Positions 1-8,314 of a DNA stretch of 33,318 bases are shown here, piece by piece. The notes under the pieces are model-generated. The model searched no databases. It was not told the origin of the DNA and saw nothing but the letters and a program-made list of their open reading frames with translations. Source of the stretch: a virus; IMG/VR virus record IMGVR_UViG_3300046411_000147, positions 1 to 33,318 of that record; one strand, given 5' to 3'. Position numbers and translations under genes: made by a program. The first letter of the stretch is position 1. Each line of letters starts with the position of its first letter.

Positions 1-17
1 AAATGAGTACCAAACAT
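1..17 (-). CDS. 15: Tail terminator/sheath stabiliser gp15, first codons only (cut by left window edge)
   Basis: Only the first five codons are visible: ATG followed by Phe, Gly, Thr, His, then the window ends. The ATG overlaps the TAA stop of the gp14 gene as TAATG, a typical translational-coupling junction. T4 gp15 begins Met-Phe-Gly, and gene 15 follows gene 14 in T4-like phages, so both position and first residues agree. In T4, gp15 caps the tail tube and sheath and joins the tail to the neck. The identification rests on synteny plus very few residues. Confidence 0.7.
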
Positions 18-889
18 TACGACATATCTCCAAATGGATTACCTTCACTAAAGTCTAGAAAGTCTGACTCAAAATCGTCAAAAGTTTTATTCTGATTATC
101 ACTCAATATATCATTTATTTGATTTATTGAAGTCGGTGTTGCCACGTGTTGACTTTGGTTACCAATAATACTTCTAGTTGTAGTCCATTCATGAAACAAT
201 CCATCAGTTGCGCCACTGTGAATTAGTTGTAAAGTATTACCAGAATCAGATGCAAATGCAACTTCTCCAATCATATTATAAGTATCGAATACTTGTGTGA
301 CAGTTTCACCTTGAATAAATCTACCACCACCTGAATCAAGTGATAAATTATATTTGAAAGAACCTTCTGTTTCAACATCTTGTATTGTGTCTACGCCAGT
401 ATCAAAGTCTTCACCACTGTACTCAAACAATTCACATTGTAATCTAAATGTTGGTAAATCTTTTAATTGATAAAATGGTGTTTCAGTTTCAACTCTACGT
501 ATTTCAAACATAGATTCAGACATTGGTAAATATATTAAATCACCTTCTCTTGGTCTAAAGTTTGCTACCTCTAATCGTTTACCAACTAATTGCACCCATC
601 TTTTTCTTGAAACAATAAATGTTGCTTGGTCCCTTAACTCTACACCAAACTTTGTAAATAAATCTCCTTCACCTTCAAACCCTTCTGCATTTTCAATATA
701 CATTTCTACTTTGTATGCATCTGAAAATCTAGATGGAACGTCATCTAAAAAGATTTTATCTTTGTTAACTATTTCTCTAGGTAAATAATAGACATCTTGT
801 CCAAACATCTGTAAAGATTCTATAACTAAATCCTCAAAGAGTTGTTGTTCTGAACGAACTTTCTGTTTAAAATACTGGTTTGTTGCCAT
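17..889 (-). CDS. 14: Neck protein gp14
   Basis: This 290-residue protein matches the head-completion/neck protein gp14 of T4-like phages, which works with gp13 to close the filled capsid and form the tail-docking site. The N-terminal half has the hallmarks I recognise from marine T4-like gp14: an early SEQQLFEDLVIE helix, DVYYLPR at about residues 32-38, an EMYIENAEGFEGEG stretch around 62-75, and PREGDLIYLP around 113-122. The Ser/Thr/Asn-rich C-terminus is more variable. T4 gp14 is 256 residues, so this is slightly longer. The start ATG lies 3 nt after the gp13 stop, with the purine-rich GGGTAGG around that stop as a possible ribosome site. The stop overlaps the gp15 start. Confidence 0.88.
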   Translation of the reverse strand: MATNQYFKQKVRSEQQLFEDLVIESLQMFGQDVYYLPREIVNKDKIFLDDVPSRFSDAYKVEMYIENAEGFEGEGDLFTKFGVELRDQATFIVSRKRWVQLVGKRLEVANFRPREGDLIYLPMSESMFEIRRVETETPFYQLKDLPTFRLQCELFEYSGEDFDTGVDTIQDVETEGSFKYNLSLDSGGGRFIQGETVTQVFDTYNMIGEVAFASDSGNTLQLIHSGATDGLFHEWTTTRSIIGNQSQHVATPTSINQINDILSDNQNKTFDDFESDFLDFSEGNPFGDMS

Positions 890-892
890 GAC

Positions 893-1666
893 CTACCCTA
901 CAAAGAAATTAGGTGGATTGTCATACTCGTTTCTTAGTTTTTCTATTTCTCTTTCTATTTCTTCTTTAGCATCATCAATCAATTGTCTACCATTTAACGT
1001 CACACCACCAGGGAGTGTCATACCTTCGAATTTACTTATATTTTCTCCCCATTGTTTTTTCAATATCGCAGTTACATAATTTTTCATGAATAAATTATTG
1101 TAAACACCACCAACACTTTCTGCTTCTTCAACAAACATTTCAAGCATGATGTAATCGCCAACCTTTATATCGCCACCATCACGTAAATCACCAGCGATAA
1201 ACAATGTACCACTGTGTCTACTAAATTGTATTTGAGGTTGACCAGTAAGTTTTAAATCAATCATAGAAAGATATTGTTGCATGTGTTCGTAATATGCTAA
1301 ATCACCTACACCTGTTGCCAAATCTGCAAGGTCATTTAATCGCATTTGATATTTGATATCAAAGAAGTTTACATTTGATGTTGAATCACCTATCATAAAA
1401 ACTTTTACAACATCTAGTATTCTATTTGCAACTGCTGGCAAAGCGGTGTTTAAATCAATACTTTTAGCATCAACCATTGCTTGAGTAATTAATACAGGTT
1501 GAAAAACTCTTAACTGACCATCTGCGGCATACTCACGAAATAACTGTAAACCATCATCAATTCTATCTTCGATTTGGTCATCGTCTACATTTATTTCTAT
1601 AACTGGATATCCAAGTCTACGTAGTACGTAGTCTCTAAAATCATTTCTGTTACTTATTTTTGCCAT
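893..1666 (-). CDS. 13: Neck protein gp13 (head completion)
   Basis: This 257-residue protein resembles gp13, the partner of gp14 in the T4 neck. The N-terminus carries the pattern typical of the family: RRLGYPVIEINVDDDQIEDR at about residues 16-35, followed by an acidic helix. The order gp13-gp14-gp15 is conserved with T4. T4 gp13 is 309 residues, so this is shorter. The C-terminus is a charged helix (DDAKEEIEREIEKLR). The ATG is 5 nt downstream of a late-promoter-like box (GATAAATA) and no Shine-Dalgarno sequence is visible, so the gene may be read from a leaderless late transcript as well as by read-through from the giant fibre gene, which ends 15 nt upstream. Confidence 0.83.
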   Translation of the reverse strand: MAKISNRNDFRDYVLRRLGYPVIEINVDDDQIEDRIDDGLQLFREYAADGQLRVFQPVLITQAMVDAKSIDLNTALPAVANRILDVVKVFMIGDSTSNVNFFDIKYQMRLNDLADLATGVGDLAYYEHMQQYLSMIDLKLTGQPQIQFSRHSGTLFIAGDLRDGGDIKVGDYIMLEMFVEEAESVGGVYNNLFMKNYVTAILKKQWGENISKFEGMTLPGGVTLNGRQLIDDAKEEIEREIEKLRNEYDNPPNFFVG

Positions 1667-1671
1667 ATTAC

Positions 1672-1679
1672 TATTTATC
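1672..1679 (-). promoter_or_regulatory. Late-promoter-like box GATAAATA upstream of gp13
   Basis: The minus strand reads GATAAATA, one mismatch from the T4 late-promoter box TATAAATA, in the 15-nt gap before gene 13. Exactly 5 nt (GTAAT) separate it from the ATG. If it occupies -13 to -6 as in T4, transcription would start on the A of the ATG. Confidence 0.5.
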
Positions 1680-1681
1680 TA

Positions 1682-4600
1682 TTAATTCAATAGAGTTCCT
1701 GAGTTATTGTATACGTTAATTCTGTAGTGTGTACCTTCTTGGCCATCTAACGTTGCGGCATTTAGACCACTACCATTTGAGTCAACTGTTTGTATTAGTG
1801 CCATTACATGATTTGCATTTAGTCCAAACTGACCACCAGAACTATCGTAAGTTAATCCTGCTTGACCAGTAGATAAATTATCTCTTGCAATCTTAATTAT
1901 GTCTGCAGAGTCTACATTTAAATTACCAACTGATAATGTACCAGATATATCTGCATTACCCGTGACACCTATACCAGTTGAAGTTGCATGGAGAATATTT
2001 CCAGTACCATTTAAGTGTAAAGCAAAAGTACCATCACCTTGAACTCGATTATACCAAATATTACTACCATTGTCAATTCTAAGTTGATAATCAGAATCAG
2101 TTGATATTTCAGTTCTTCTATTAAAGGTAGCACCAGCACCAAAGGTTGCATTACCTCTATCAGACATATCTAATGTCAATGCAGTAAATGTAGTGCCATC
2201 ACTAACACCTCTAAATTTAATATCATCATCTGAAATTACAGCATCTATATGTACAGCACCGGTGGCGTCGCCAAAGTTTGCAAACTGAGTACCACCATTG
2301 CTTAATTTAATATCTCCACCATCTGCATCAAGTGTTATATCACCACCTACATCTACAGTAAGGTTTCCTGCATGGATTAAATTACCACCAAGAGTTATTT
2401 GGTCGCTGAATATTGCCGCACCACCTGCAGACATATCAAGAGTAAGTGCATTAATCCCAGAACCACCATCATTACCTCTAAATATTATGTCCTTATCTTG
2501 TACAGCAGATTTTATTTGTAAATCAGAACTAGAATTTTCTATAACACCAATTTCTGTACCACCATCTTTAAATCTTATATCTCCACCATCAGCATCAAGG
2601 ATAATATCTCCTGCAACATCTAATGTTAAGTCACCACTAGATAAATCTATTTCTGTGCCATCTATCGTGATATCATCTACTTGTAATGCATTTGTGTTTA
2701 TTGAACTAGAAGCAAGATTACCTATTGTGGCCGAGTCTGCAGTCGCAGTCGTACTTGCCATAAGTCCAGTGACAGAGACACCAGTTGTGGTTGTTTCTAA
2801 CCTTTTAACATTATCTTCATATAATTCTACCGAACTATTGTCTCCCATGACAATATAGTTTTCATCGTGTGTTCCATTTTGAAGTGCAAAAGTATCTGCA
2901 CCAATATATAATCCACCCGTACCCGTATGTGTAAATTTAGTATTGTTTCCGTCATGTCTTATGTTTGCATCACCACCAGTTCCAAATTTTATAAAATGCT
3001 TATCACCGAATGTTAATGCTTTTTCAGACTTATCGTAAACTACTGCACCCGCAGAGTCAAGAGTTAAATCACCACCAACTGTTAACCCAGTAAGAGTACC
3101 AACACTTGTAATATTAGACTGTGCGGCACCTGTAACAGTAGCGGCAGTTCCTGATACATTACCAGTTACATTACCTGTAACATTACCTTCTAGAGTATCA
3201 AGTTTTAATGTACCTAAACTGTAAGAAGCATCTGCTTCATTAATACTACCACTTGGGTTTGAATCGTATTCATCTATTAGTTTCCATTTATCATCTGAAA
3301 CATCATAGTAAATACCAACATAAGTAAATCCTACACCTGAAGAACCAGTGTTTCTGTTTGAGAAGAAACCAGTATCGACATTAATTGGTCCAGCAGTACC
3401 TGCCCATCTTGCGCCCGAATCGTGACCCGTAGTTGATGCAAAGTTGATTGAAATGTTATCAGTTGAATGAATCATCTGAGCAGAACCAGTAATTGGTTGC
3501 TTAGTTAATACTGGTGAAGAGAATGTACTATCTGCGGCAAATGCTACTTCAAATGTATCTACGCCACCTGCACCTGTACCAACACCATCAATTCTAACAT
3601 AATAGTTTTGATTCGCAGTACCAGTAAAGAATCCTGAATAGAAGGCATCATCTAATCCTGTACCCGAAAAAGTTGTTCCTGCCTCACCGATTGCATTACC
3701 TTCATTCAATCTGAACATTGGTGTACCAGCAGTTAAGTCTGCAGACGATACAGAGGTTGTTGACCCTAGAACTGTTAAGTTTCCGTCAATCTGTAAATTA
3801 CTTCCTATGTGACCCGAAGTCACAACTCTTAATGAGTCAATTGTGTGTGCTTGTCTGTTAAGTAAAATTACACCCGTTGAAGCATTCGAACTTACACACC
3901 AACCTAAACATATTGGATAGTTTGGATATAGTGGTGTAGAATTTGATAATAAACCAGAACCTAGACCAACAAAGACTTTTTGACCTGCAGTTAAACCAGA
4001 AGTATCTAGTCCTGATAACTGACCAGAAGTCTGAATATATCCATACGAATTATTTGGTATTGCTACTGCAGTTAAACCTTGTGCATTGTATTTTGCAGTA
4101 TCAGTTGCATCTGCAAGTGCTACTGTTGGTACATCTACTGCACCGCCCGTGTAGTTACCAGAGAAGTATACTGGTTTACCTTTTGTGATTGTTGCACCAC
4201 TATTGTTATAAACTCTTTGATGTTCTTCAATACCTACTTCGTGAACTAAACCACTAACGTCACTATAGAAACCTATCGTTTTATTACTATCATCGTAGAA
4301 AAGTCTACCTTCTTTATGTGCAGGTACGTTTGTAACACCTGTTAATAATTCTAGTTGAGTTGCATTTACTGAATCTGCTTGTAATACACCTGTAGTTCTT
4401 AAGTTACCTATATCTGCAGAATCTATTGTTGCCTGACTCGCAGTAAGTTGTGTATTCGCTAAATTTGTAACTGTCGCAGAATCTACAAATAAATTATCGG
4501 TATTGATACTAGTCGATGCTATATTTGTTACTGTAGCAGAGTCACTTGTAATTGTACCTGAGTGTAATTTATTTGTTGCGGCAGAATCAAAAGTAGCATC

Positions 4601-7192
4601 TTTACCAGTCAATTGAGTTGTGACTGCTACATTTTTAAGTGTTGCCGAATCTGCAGTTAAGTCGCCAGCATGAAGCACGTTAGCGGCCGCAGAATCAAAT
4701 GAAGCATTGTCAATTGTTAATTGACTACTCGCTATATTTGTAACAGTTGCGGAATCACCTGTAATTACTTTAGCAGTTAATACAGAGTTTGCAATATTTG
4801 TTATTGTCGCACTATCACCAAAAGCAGAATCAAAGTTAATAAACTCAGTTGAAAATTGTCTGATATCAGAACTGTCTGCATTTAAAGTATTAATCGTTGC
4901 ACTATCAGATGTAATCTGTGAAGATGTAAACTGTGTATTTGCTAAATTTATAATTGTTGCAGAATCAATTGTTACTGCACTTGCATGTATTGTATTGTGA
5001 GCAGAACTATCAAAAGTTGCATTATCAACAGTTAATTGAGTACTTGCTAAATTTGTAATTGTTGCAGAATCATTCGCACTAGACTTATCTAATAATTGAT
5101 GCCATGCACCAGCATGAGCAAAGTAACCTTTACCTGTTCCATGTACGTGAGCAAACATTCCATGATGCGAATTTGCATCTGGTAAATCTCCTTCTGAACC
5201 AAAGACGTTAGCATAGTAAAGTTTACCTGTTGTAACTAAATCATTATTACCTAAAGCAATGCCACCAATCGTTGCAGAATCAATGAAGGCACTATCTGCA
5301 TTTATAAATTCTGTACTAAATTGTCGTATGTCAGAACTATCTGCATTAATTGTATTAATTGTGGCACTATCTGCCGTAACTTGCGATAAAGTTATTTGTG
5401 TTGTTGCTAAATTACCTATCGTTGCAGAATCTATATTTGCACTTGTACCTGTAATTGCCTTCGCAGTTAAAACTGAGTTTGCAATGTTTGTAATAGTTGC
5501 ACTATCTCCAACTTGACTTGTATTTGTAATTGCTTTTGCAGTAAGAACAGAATTTGCTATGTTTGTAATTGTTGCCGAATCTGTAAATAACTGGTCAACA
5601 TTTACGTTTGTACTTGCTATGTTTGTTATAGTCGCAGAGTCACCAGTTGCACTATCAAAGTTTATATTCTCAGTAGAGAAATGGTCTATGTCTGCACTAT
5701 CTACGTTTAATTTTGTAATAGTTGCACTATCTAAAGTTGCTTGACTTCCTGTTAACTGTGTATTAGCAATGTTCGTTATAGTTGCCGAGTCACCAGAAGA
5801 CATTGAAAAATTAGCGGCAGATAAATTTGTAACATGAGCAGAGTCTATGTTTGCATTTGCAACAGTTAACTGTGTAGTTGCTATATTCGTTATGGTCGCA
5901 GAATCACCAAATGCCGAGTCAAAGTTTATGAATTCTGTACTTATCTGTCTAACGTCTGAACTATCTACGTTTAAAGTATTAATGGTAGCAGAGTCTACAG
6001 TTATTTGACTTGCAGTTAATTGTGTGTTTGCTAGATTTGTGATTGTTGCACTATCACCGAATGCCGAATCAAAATTAATAAATTCAGTTGACAACTGCCT
6101 AATATCTGAACTGTCTGCATTTAAGTTGGTAATAGTAGCAGAATCAATTGTTGCTTGACTACCAGTAAACTGAGTGTTTGCTATGTTCGTAAATGTGGCA
6201 CTATCACCAGATGATGCTAACATATTGGTAATCGATAGATTACCTATTGTTGCAGAATCTATGTTTGCATTAGCACCAGTAATTAAGTTTGTACTTGTAA
6301 CGTTTACAGATGTTGTATTATTTGCAGTAATTGTATTAGCAGTATGTGTTGTTGATGCTAAACTAGTAATTGTACCTGAATCACCAACTAGTTGACCACC
6401 ACGAATTAAACCAAGTGTATAAAATGTTTCTGAAACAATTGTCCATCTATCATTTGTTTCGTCCCAGACAAATAGTTTATTATCAGAGTCACCACGTTCA
6501 ATTGCAATACCACCAGTTTCTGTTGGAACACCTGTAGCATTAGAGTTAATTCGAATTATATTATCTGCTAGATTAATTTCTTCTGTGTTAACAGTCGTTG
6601 TTGTACCTTGAACAGTTAAATCACCAGCAATTATAACGTTTTTATGAAATGTTTCATTTTCGTCTGTTCTTGCTATGTCTGAATCATTAAAAGTAAAAGT
6701 TGAAGTATTACTATCGTATGCAAGAATATCTGTATCACCATTTACTGTGATAAATTTTGGATTAGTTAATACTGTTCCACCATCACTATCTCTAACAACA
6801 AAGTTTCCATTTTCATCTTTAACTTTAAGAGAACCGATATTGATTGTTCCGCCACTTAAAAATAAGTCTTTCCATTTCTTTGTAGCAGACCCTAAATCTT
6901 GAGCAGAATCTAATCTTGGTACTAAATTACCAGAGATAGAATCGTTTGTAAAATTAATTTTAAATGAATCTGGAGAACCACTACTATCGTAAGTGACAAA
7001 CATATTACTGTCGCCCGTAAACTGAGCAACTTCGTAATTACCAGATGAAAGATTAAATGCTAGTATGGTACCCGATGCTTGTCCTGTAGTTGTAACACCA
7101 CCCAAGTTATTAATACCAAAACTACCAGCAGTTACAGTTTTTATCGGAGTACCGACTACTACTTTTTTTAACGTAATCTTATTTACTGCCAT
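1682..7192 (-). CDS. Giant repetitive tail-fibre protein (1836 residues)
   Basis: This is a very long beta-rich fibre protein with no enzymatic motif. The N-terminal about 260 residues form a module I recognise from marine phage fibres (GDLTVQGTTTTVNT, NLADNIIRINSN, then ETGGIAIERGDSDN and VWDETNDRW). Residues about 300-940 are a degenerate array built around DSATITN, NIANTQLT and STEFINFDSAFGDSA. This is interrupted near 660-705 by a His/Gly segment (HGMFAHVHGTGKGYFAHAG). The C-terminal third has further spike-like modules, including a tandem pair of roughly 75-residue units with LDADGGDI and ALTLDMS, and ends LDGQEGTHYR...SGTLLN. The gene starts 8 nt after a small adaptor-like gene, with AGGA as a possible ribosome site. 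Probable role is the long tail fibre; receptor and chaperone are unknown. Confidence 0.8.
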   Translation of the reverse strand: MAVNKITLKKVVVGTPIKTVTAGSFGINNLGGVTTTGQASGTILAFNLSSGNYEVAQFTGDSNMFVTYDSSGSPDSFKINFTNDSISGNLVPRLDSAQDLGSATKKWKDLFLSGGTINIGSLKVKDENGNFVVRDSDGGTVLTNPKFITVNGDTDILAYDSNTSTFTFNDSDIARTDENETFHKNVIIAGDLTVQGTTTTVNTEEINLADNIIRINSNATGVPTETGGIAIERGDSDNKLFVWDETNDRWTIVSETFYTLGLIRGGQLVGDSGTITSLASTTHTANTITANNTTSVNVTSTNLITGANANIDSATIGNLSITNMLASSGDSATFTNIANTQFTGSQATIDSATITNLNADSSDIRQLSTEFINFDSAFGDSATITNLANTQLTASQITVDSATINTLNVDSSDVRQISTEFINFDSAFGDSATITNIATTQLTVANANIDSAHVTNLSAANFSMSSGDSATITNIANTQLTGSQATLDSATITKLNVDSADIDHFSTENINFDSATGDSATITNIASTNVNVDQLFTDSATITNIANSVLTAKAITNTSQVGDSATITNIANSVLTAKAITGTSANIDSATIGNLATTQITLSQVTADSATINTINADSSDIRQFSTEFINADSAFIDSATIGGIALGNNDLVTTGKLYYANVFGSEGDLPDANSHHGMFAHVHGTGKGYFAHAGAWHQLLDKSSANDSATITNLASTQLTVDNATFDSSAHNTIHASAVTIDSATIINLANTQFTSSQITSDSATINTLNADSSDIRQFSTEFINFDSAFGDSATITNIANSVLTAKVITGDSATVTNIASSQLTIDNASFDSAAANVLHAGDLTADSATLKNVAVTTQLTGKDATFDSAATNKLHSGTITSDSATVTNIASTSINTDNLFVDSATVTNLANTQLTASQATIDSADIGNLRTTGVLQADSVNATQLELLTGVTNVPAHKEGRLFYDDSNKTIGFYSDVSGLVHEVGIEEHQRVYNNSGATITKGKPVYFSGNYTGGAVDVPTVALADATDTAKYNAQGLTAVAIPNNSYGYIQTSGQLSGLDTSGLTAGQKVFVGLGSGLLSNSTPLYPNYPICLGWCVSSNASTGVILLNRQAHTIDSLRVVTSGHIGSNLQIDGNLTVLGSTTSVSSADLTAGTPMFRLNEGNAIGEAGTTFSGTGLDDAFYSGFFTGTANQNYYVRIDGVGTGAGGVDTFEVAFAADSTFSSPVLTKQPITGSAQMIHSTDNISINFASTTGHDSGARWAGTAGPINVDTGFFSNRNTGSSGVGFTYVGIYYDVSDDKWKLIDEYDSNPSGSINEADASYSLGTLKLDTLEGNVTGNVTGNVSGTAATVTGAAQSNITSVGTLTGLTVGGDLTLDSAGAVVYDKSEKALTFGDKHFIKFGTGGDANIRHDGNNTKFTHTGTGGLYIGADTFALQNGTHDENYIVMGDNSSVELYEDNVKRLETTTTGVSVTGLMASTTATADSATIGNLASSSINTNALQVDDITIDGTEIDLSSGDLTLDVAGDIILDADGGDIRFKDGGTEIGVIENSSSDLQIKSAVQDKDIIFRGNDGGSGINALTLDMSAGGAAIFSDQITLGGNLIHAGNLTVDVGGDITLDADGGDIKLSNGGTQFANFGDATGAVHIDAVISDDDIKFRGVSDGTTFTALTLDMSDRGNATFGAGATFNRRTEISTDSDYQLRIDNGSNIWYNRVQGDGTFALHLNGTGNILHATSTGIGVTGNADISGTLSVGNLNVDSADIIKIARDNLSTGQAGLTYDSSGGQFGLNANHVMALIQTVDSNGSGLNAATLDGQEGTHYRINVYNNSGTLLN
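4370..6290 (-). repeat. Degenerate DSAT-type amino-acid repeat array in the giant fibre gene
   Basis: More than 20 copies of DSAT (mostly DSATITN or DSATIGN) occur within about 640 residues, alternating with linkers such as NIANTQLTASQ, NLNADSSDIRQ and STEFINFDSAFG. The STE-F/N-IN unit occurs five times. DNA repeats are imperfect: the Ser in DSAT is written TCT, TCC or AGT in neighbouring copies, so the array is conserved at protein level more than at DNA level. The boundaries are approximate. Confidence 0.8.
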
Positions 7193-7200
7193 TTAAAATC

Positions 7201-7575
7201 CTAATATGTTACAGACGGACTTATTTCTGCTTGTCCTTCTGCGACTCTTTGTACTATTGTTTTACCATCTGAATCTACAAAAGACACTTCACAATCCCAT
7301 ACATAACGTCCTCGAGTGTTTAAACCCTGCGATGAATCGCTAGAGAGACTTAATGTGACAATACCTGACGATGCAGGTGTTGGTATGATTGCATTGAATG
7401 TTACAGTATTTGGGTCATTGGCACTATCACCATGTCTACGTTTCATCTTTGCTTCTGCAGAATAGTTTGTTAAATCAAATGCAGTTCCGTCAGATTCTTT
7501 AACTAAATGTAGTTCTATTGCGGTGTCTGTCCCTTGTGGTATAACTATGTCTTCGTAATTTTGTGTGTGCGCCAT
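7201..7575 (-). CDS. Small beta-sandwich virion/fibre-adaptor-like protein
   Basis: This 124-residue protein has an all-beta pattern I associate with small baseplate-upper or fibre-attached proteins in marine phages: an early IPQGTDTAIELHL strand, then DGTAFDLTNYSAEAKMKR, a central GIVTLSLSSDSS strand, GRYVWDCEVSF, and a final VQRVAEGQAEISPSVTY. There are no catalytic motifs, signal peptide or membrane segment. It is followed after 8 nt by the giant fibre gene, which suggests co-expression and perhaps a role as adaptor or base of that fibre. A late-promoter-like box lies about 40 nt upstream. The family assignment is from sequence pattern only. Confidence 0.6.
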   Translation of the reverse strand: MAHTQNYEDIVIPQGTDTAIELHLVKESDGTAFDLTNYSAEAKMKRRHGDSANDPNTVTFNAIIPTPASSGIVTLSLSSDSSQGLNTRGRYVWDCEVSFVDSDGKTIVQRVAEGQAEISPSVTY

Positions 7576-7613
7576 GAATTAATCCATATAAGTAAAGTCT
7601 ATTGTATATGCTT

Positions 7614-7621
7614 TATTTATA
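7614..7621 (-). promoter_or_regulatory. T4-type late-promoter box TATAAATA
   Basis: The minus strand reads TATAAATA within the 70-bp gap, the longest in the window, between the oxygenase-like gene and the 124-residue adaptor-like gene. It matches the T4 late-promoter box exactly. The start codon is 38 nt downstream, leaving room for a normal leader of about 33 nt, unlike the boxes that abut an ATG elsewhere. I saw no convincing terminator hairpin in this gap. Confidence 0.6.
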
Positions 7622-7645
7622 TGAATTAAGATTTAAGACAAGTAT

Positions 7646-8314
7646 TTATTTAGATTTTATTTCTTCGATTACATCTTCTTGTAAACCAAGAGACATTTCT
7701 TCTCTATTAAAGACATAAGATACTGTTATGCGCCAGCAGTCAGTAGATGCAGTATGATAGACTAATTTATATGCTGGTTCTATGTATGCTCCAAAATAAC
7801 TTGCTTTACATTGCCAACCAGGTTTATCTTTAATAACAATCTCTTCTTTTGTTTCACCGTCAATATATTTAAAATATCCATTACCAGTTTCAGACCAAGT
7901 GAAAATCAAATTATATGCACTTGCATTTGCATTGTTATGCCAACTTATAAATCCACCAGGTGGGTACATAACACATAAAGCATTATGTTTAGTACACAAT
8001 TTTTCTTGCAATTCTGTATTAACTATGTTATACTGTTGTATTATCTCTTTTGGTAAATCTTTACCACGATTGCCATCTGCTTTAAAATTGTAGTAATATC
8101 CACTTTCTGGATATCCATCATGATTTCTACCCATGTTGATAATAGTGTTTTTATGTGAATCTCCAACAAAATGATTTCTATGCTTACTTCTGCCACCCAC
8201 TTTCCAATCTTTGTTGTTTCTATTCTCATAAAACCACAAAAAATTATTTAATGAATTTAAAACATCTGTGTTGTTTATAGGTATATCAAGCATATGATTT
8301 ATCTTTTTGTGCAT
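7646..8314 (-). CDS. 2OG-Fe(II) oxygenase-like protein
   Basis: This 222-residue protein resembles the 2-oxoglutarate/Fe(II)-dependent oxygenases common in marine T4-like phages. Visible hallmarks are YPPGGFISWHNNAN at residues 117-130, supplying His126 and Asn128 where the classical motif is HxD, the strand NLIFTWSETGNGYFKYID, and YHTASTDCWRITVSYVF with His187 as distal metal ligand and Arg195 placed for 2OG binding. Asn in place of Asp is a variation on the facial triad, so catalysis is not certain. The start is ambiguous: ATG at 8314 overlaps the glycosyltransferase gene by 29 nt, while ATG at 8293 (residue 8) gives a tight ATGCTTGA overlap and may be the true start. Substrate unknown; its neighbours suggest modification of a virion protein or surface sugar. 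Confidence 0.68.
   Translation of the reverse strand: MHKKINHMLDIPINNTDVLNSLNNFLWFYENRNNKDWKVGGRSKHRNHFVGDSHKNTIINMGRNHDGYPESGYYYNFKADGNRGKDLPKEIIQQYNIVNTELQEKLCTKHNALCVMYPPGGFISWHNNANASAYNLIFTWSETGNGYFKYIDGETKEEIVIKDKPGWQCKASYFGAYIEPAYKLVYHTASTDCWRITVSYVFNREEMSLGLQEDVIEEIKSK

Noticed and set aside
2298-2858. 186-codon plus-strand open frame
   Set aside because: Antisense of the giant fibre gene, whose biased codons leave the opposite strand open. No other plus-strand gene is supported in the window.
7576-7645. Possible rho-independent terminator in the longest intergenic gap
   Set aside because: I found no stable inverted repeat followed by a T-run on the minus strand. Only the late-promoter box is supported.
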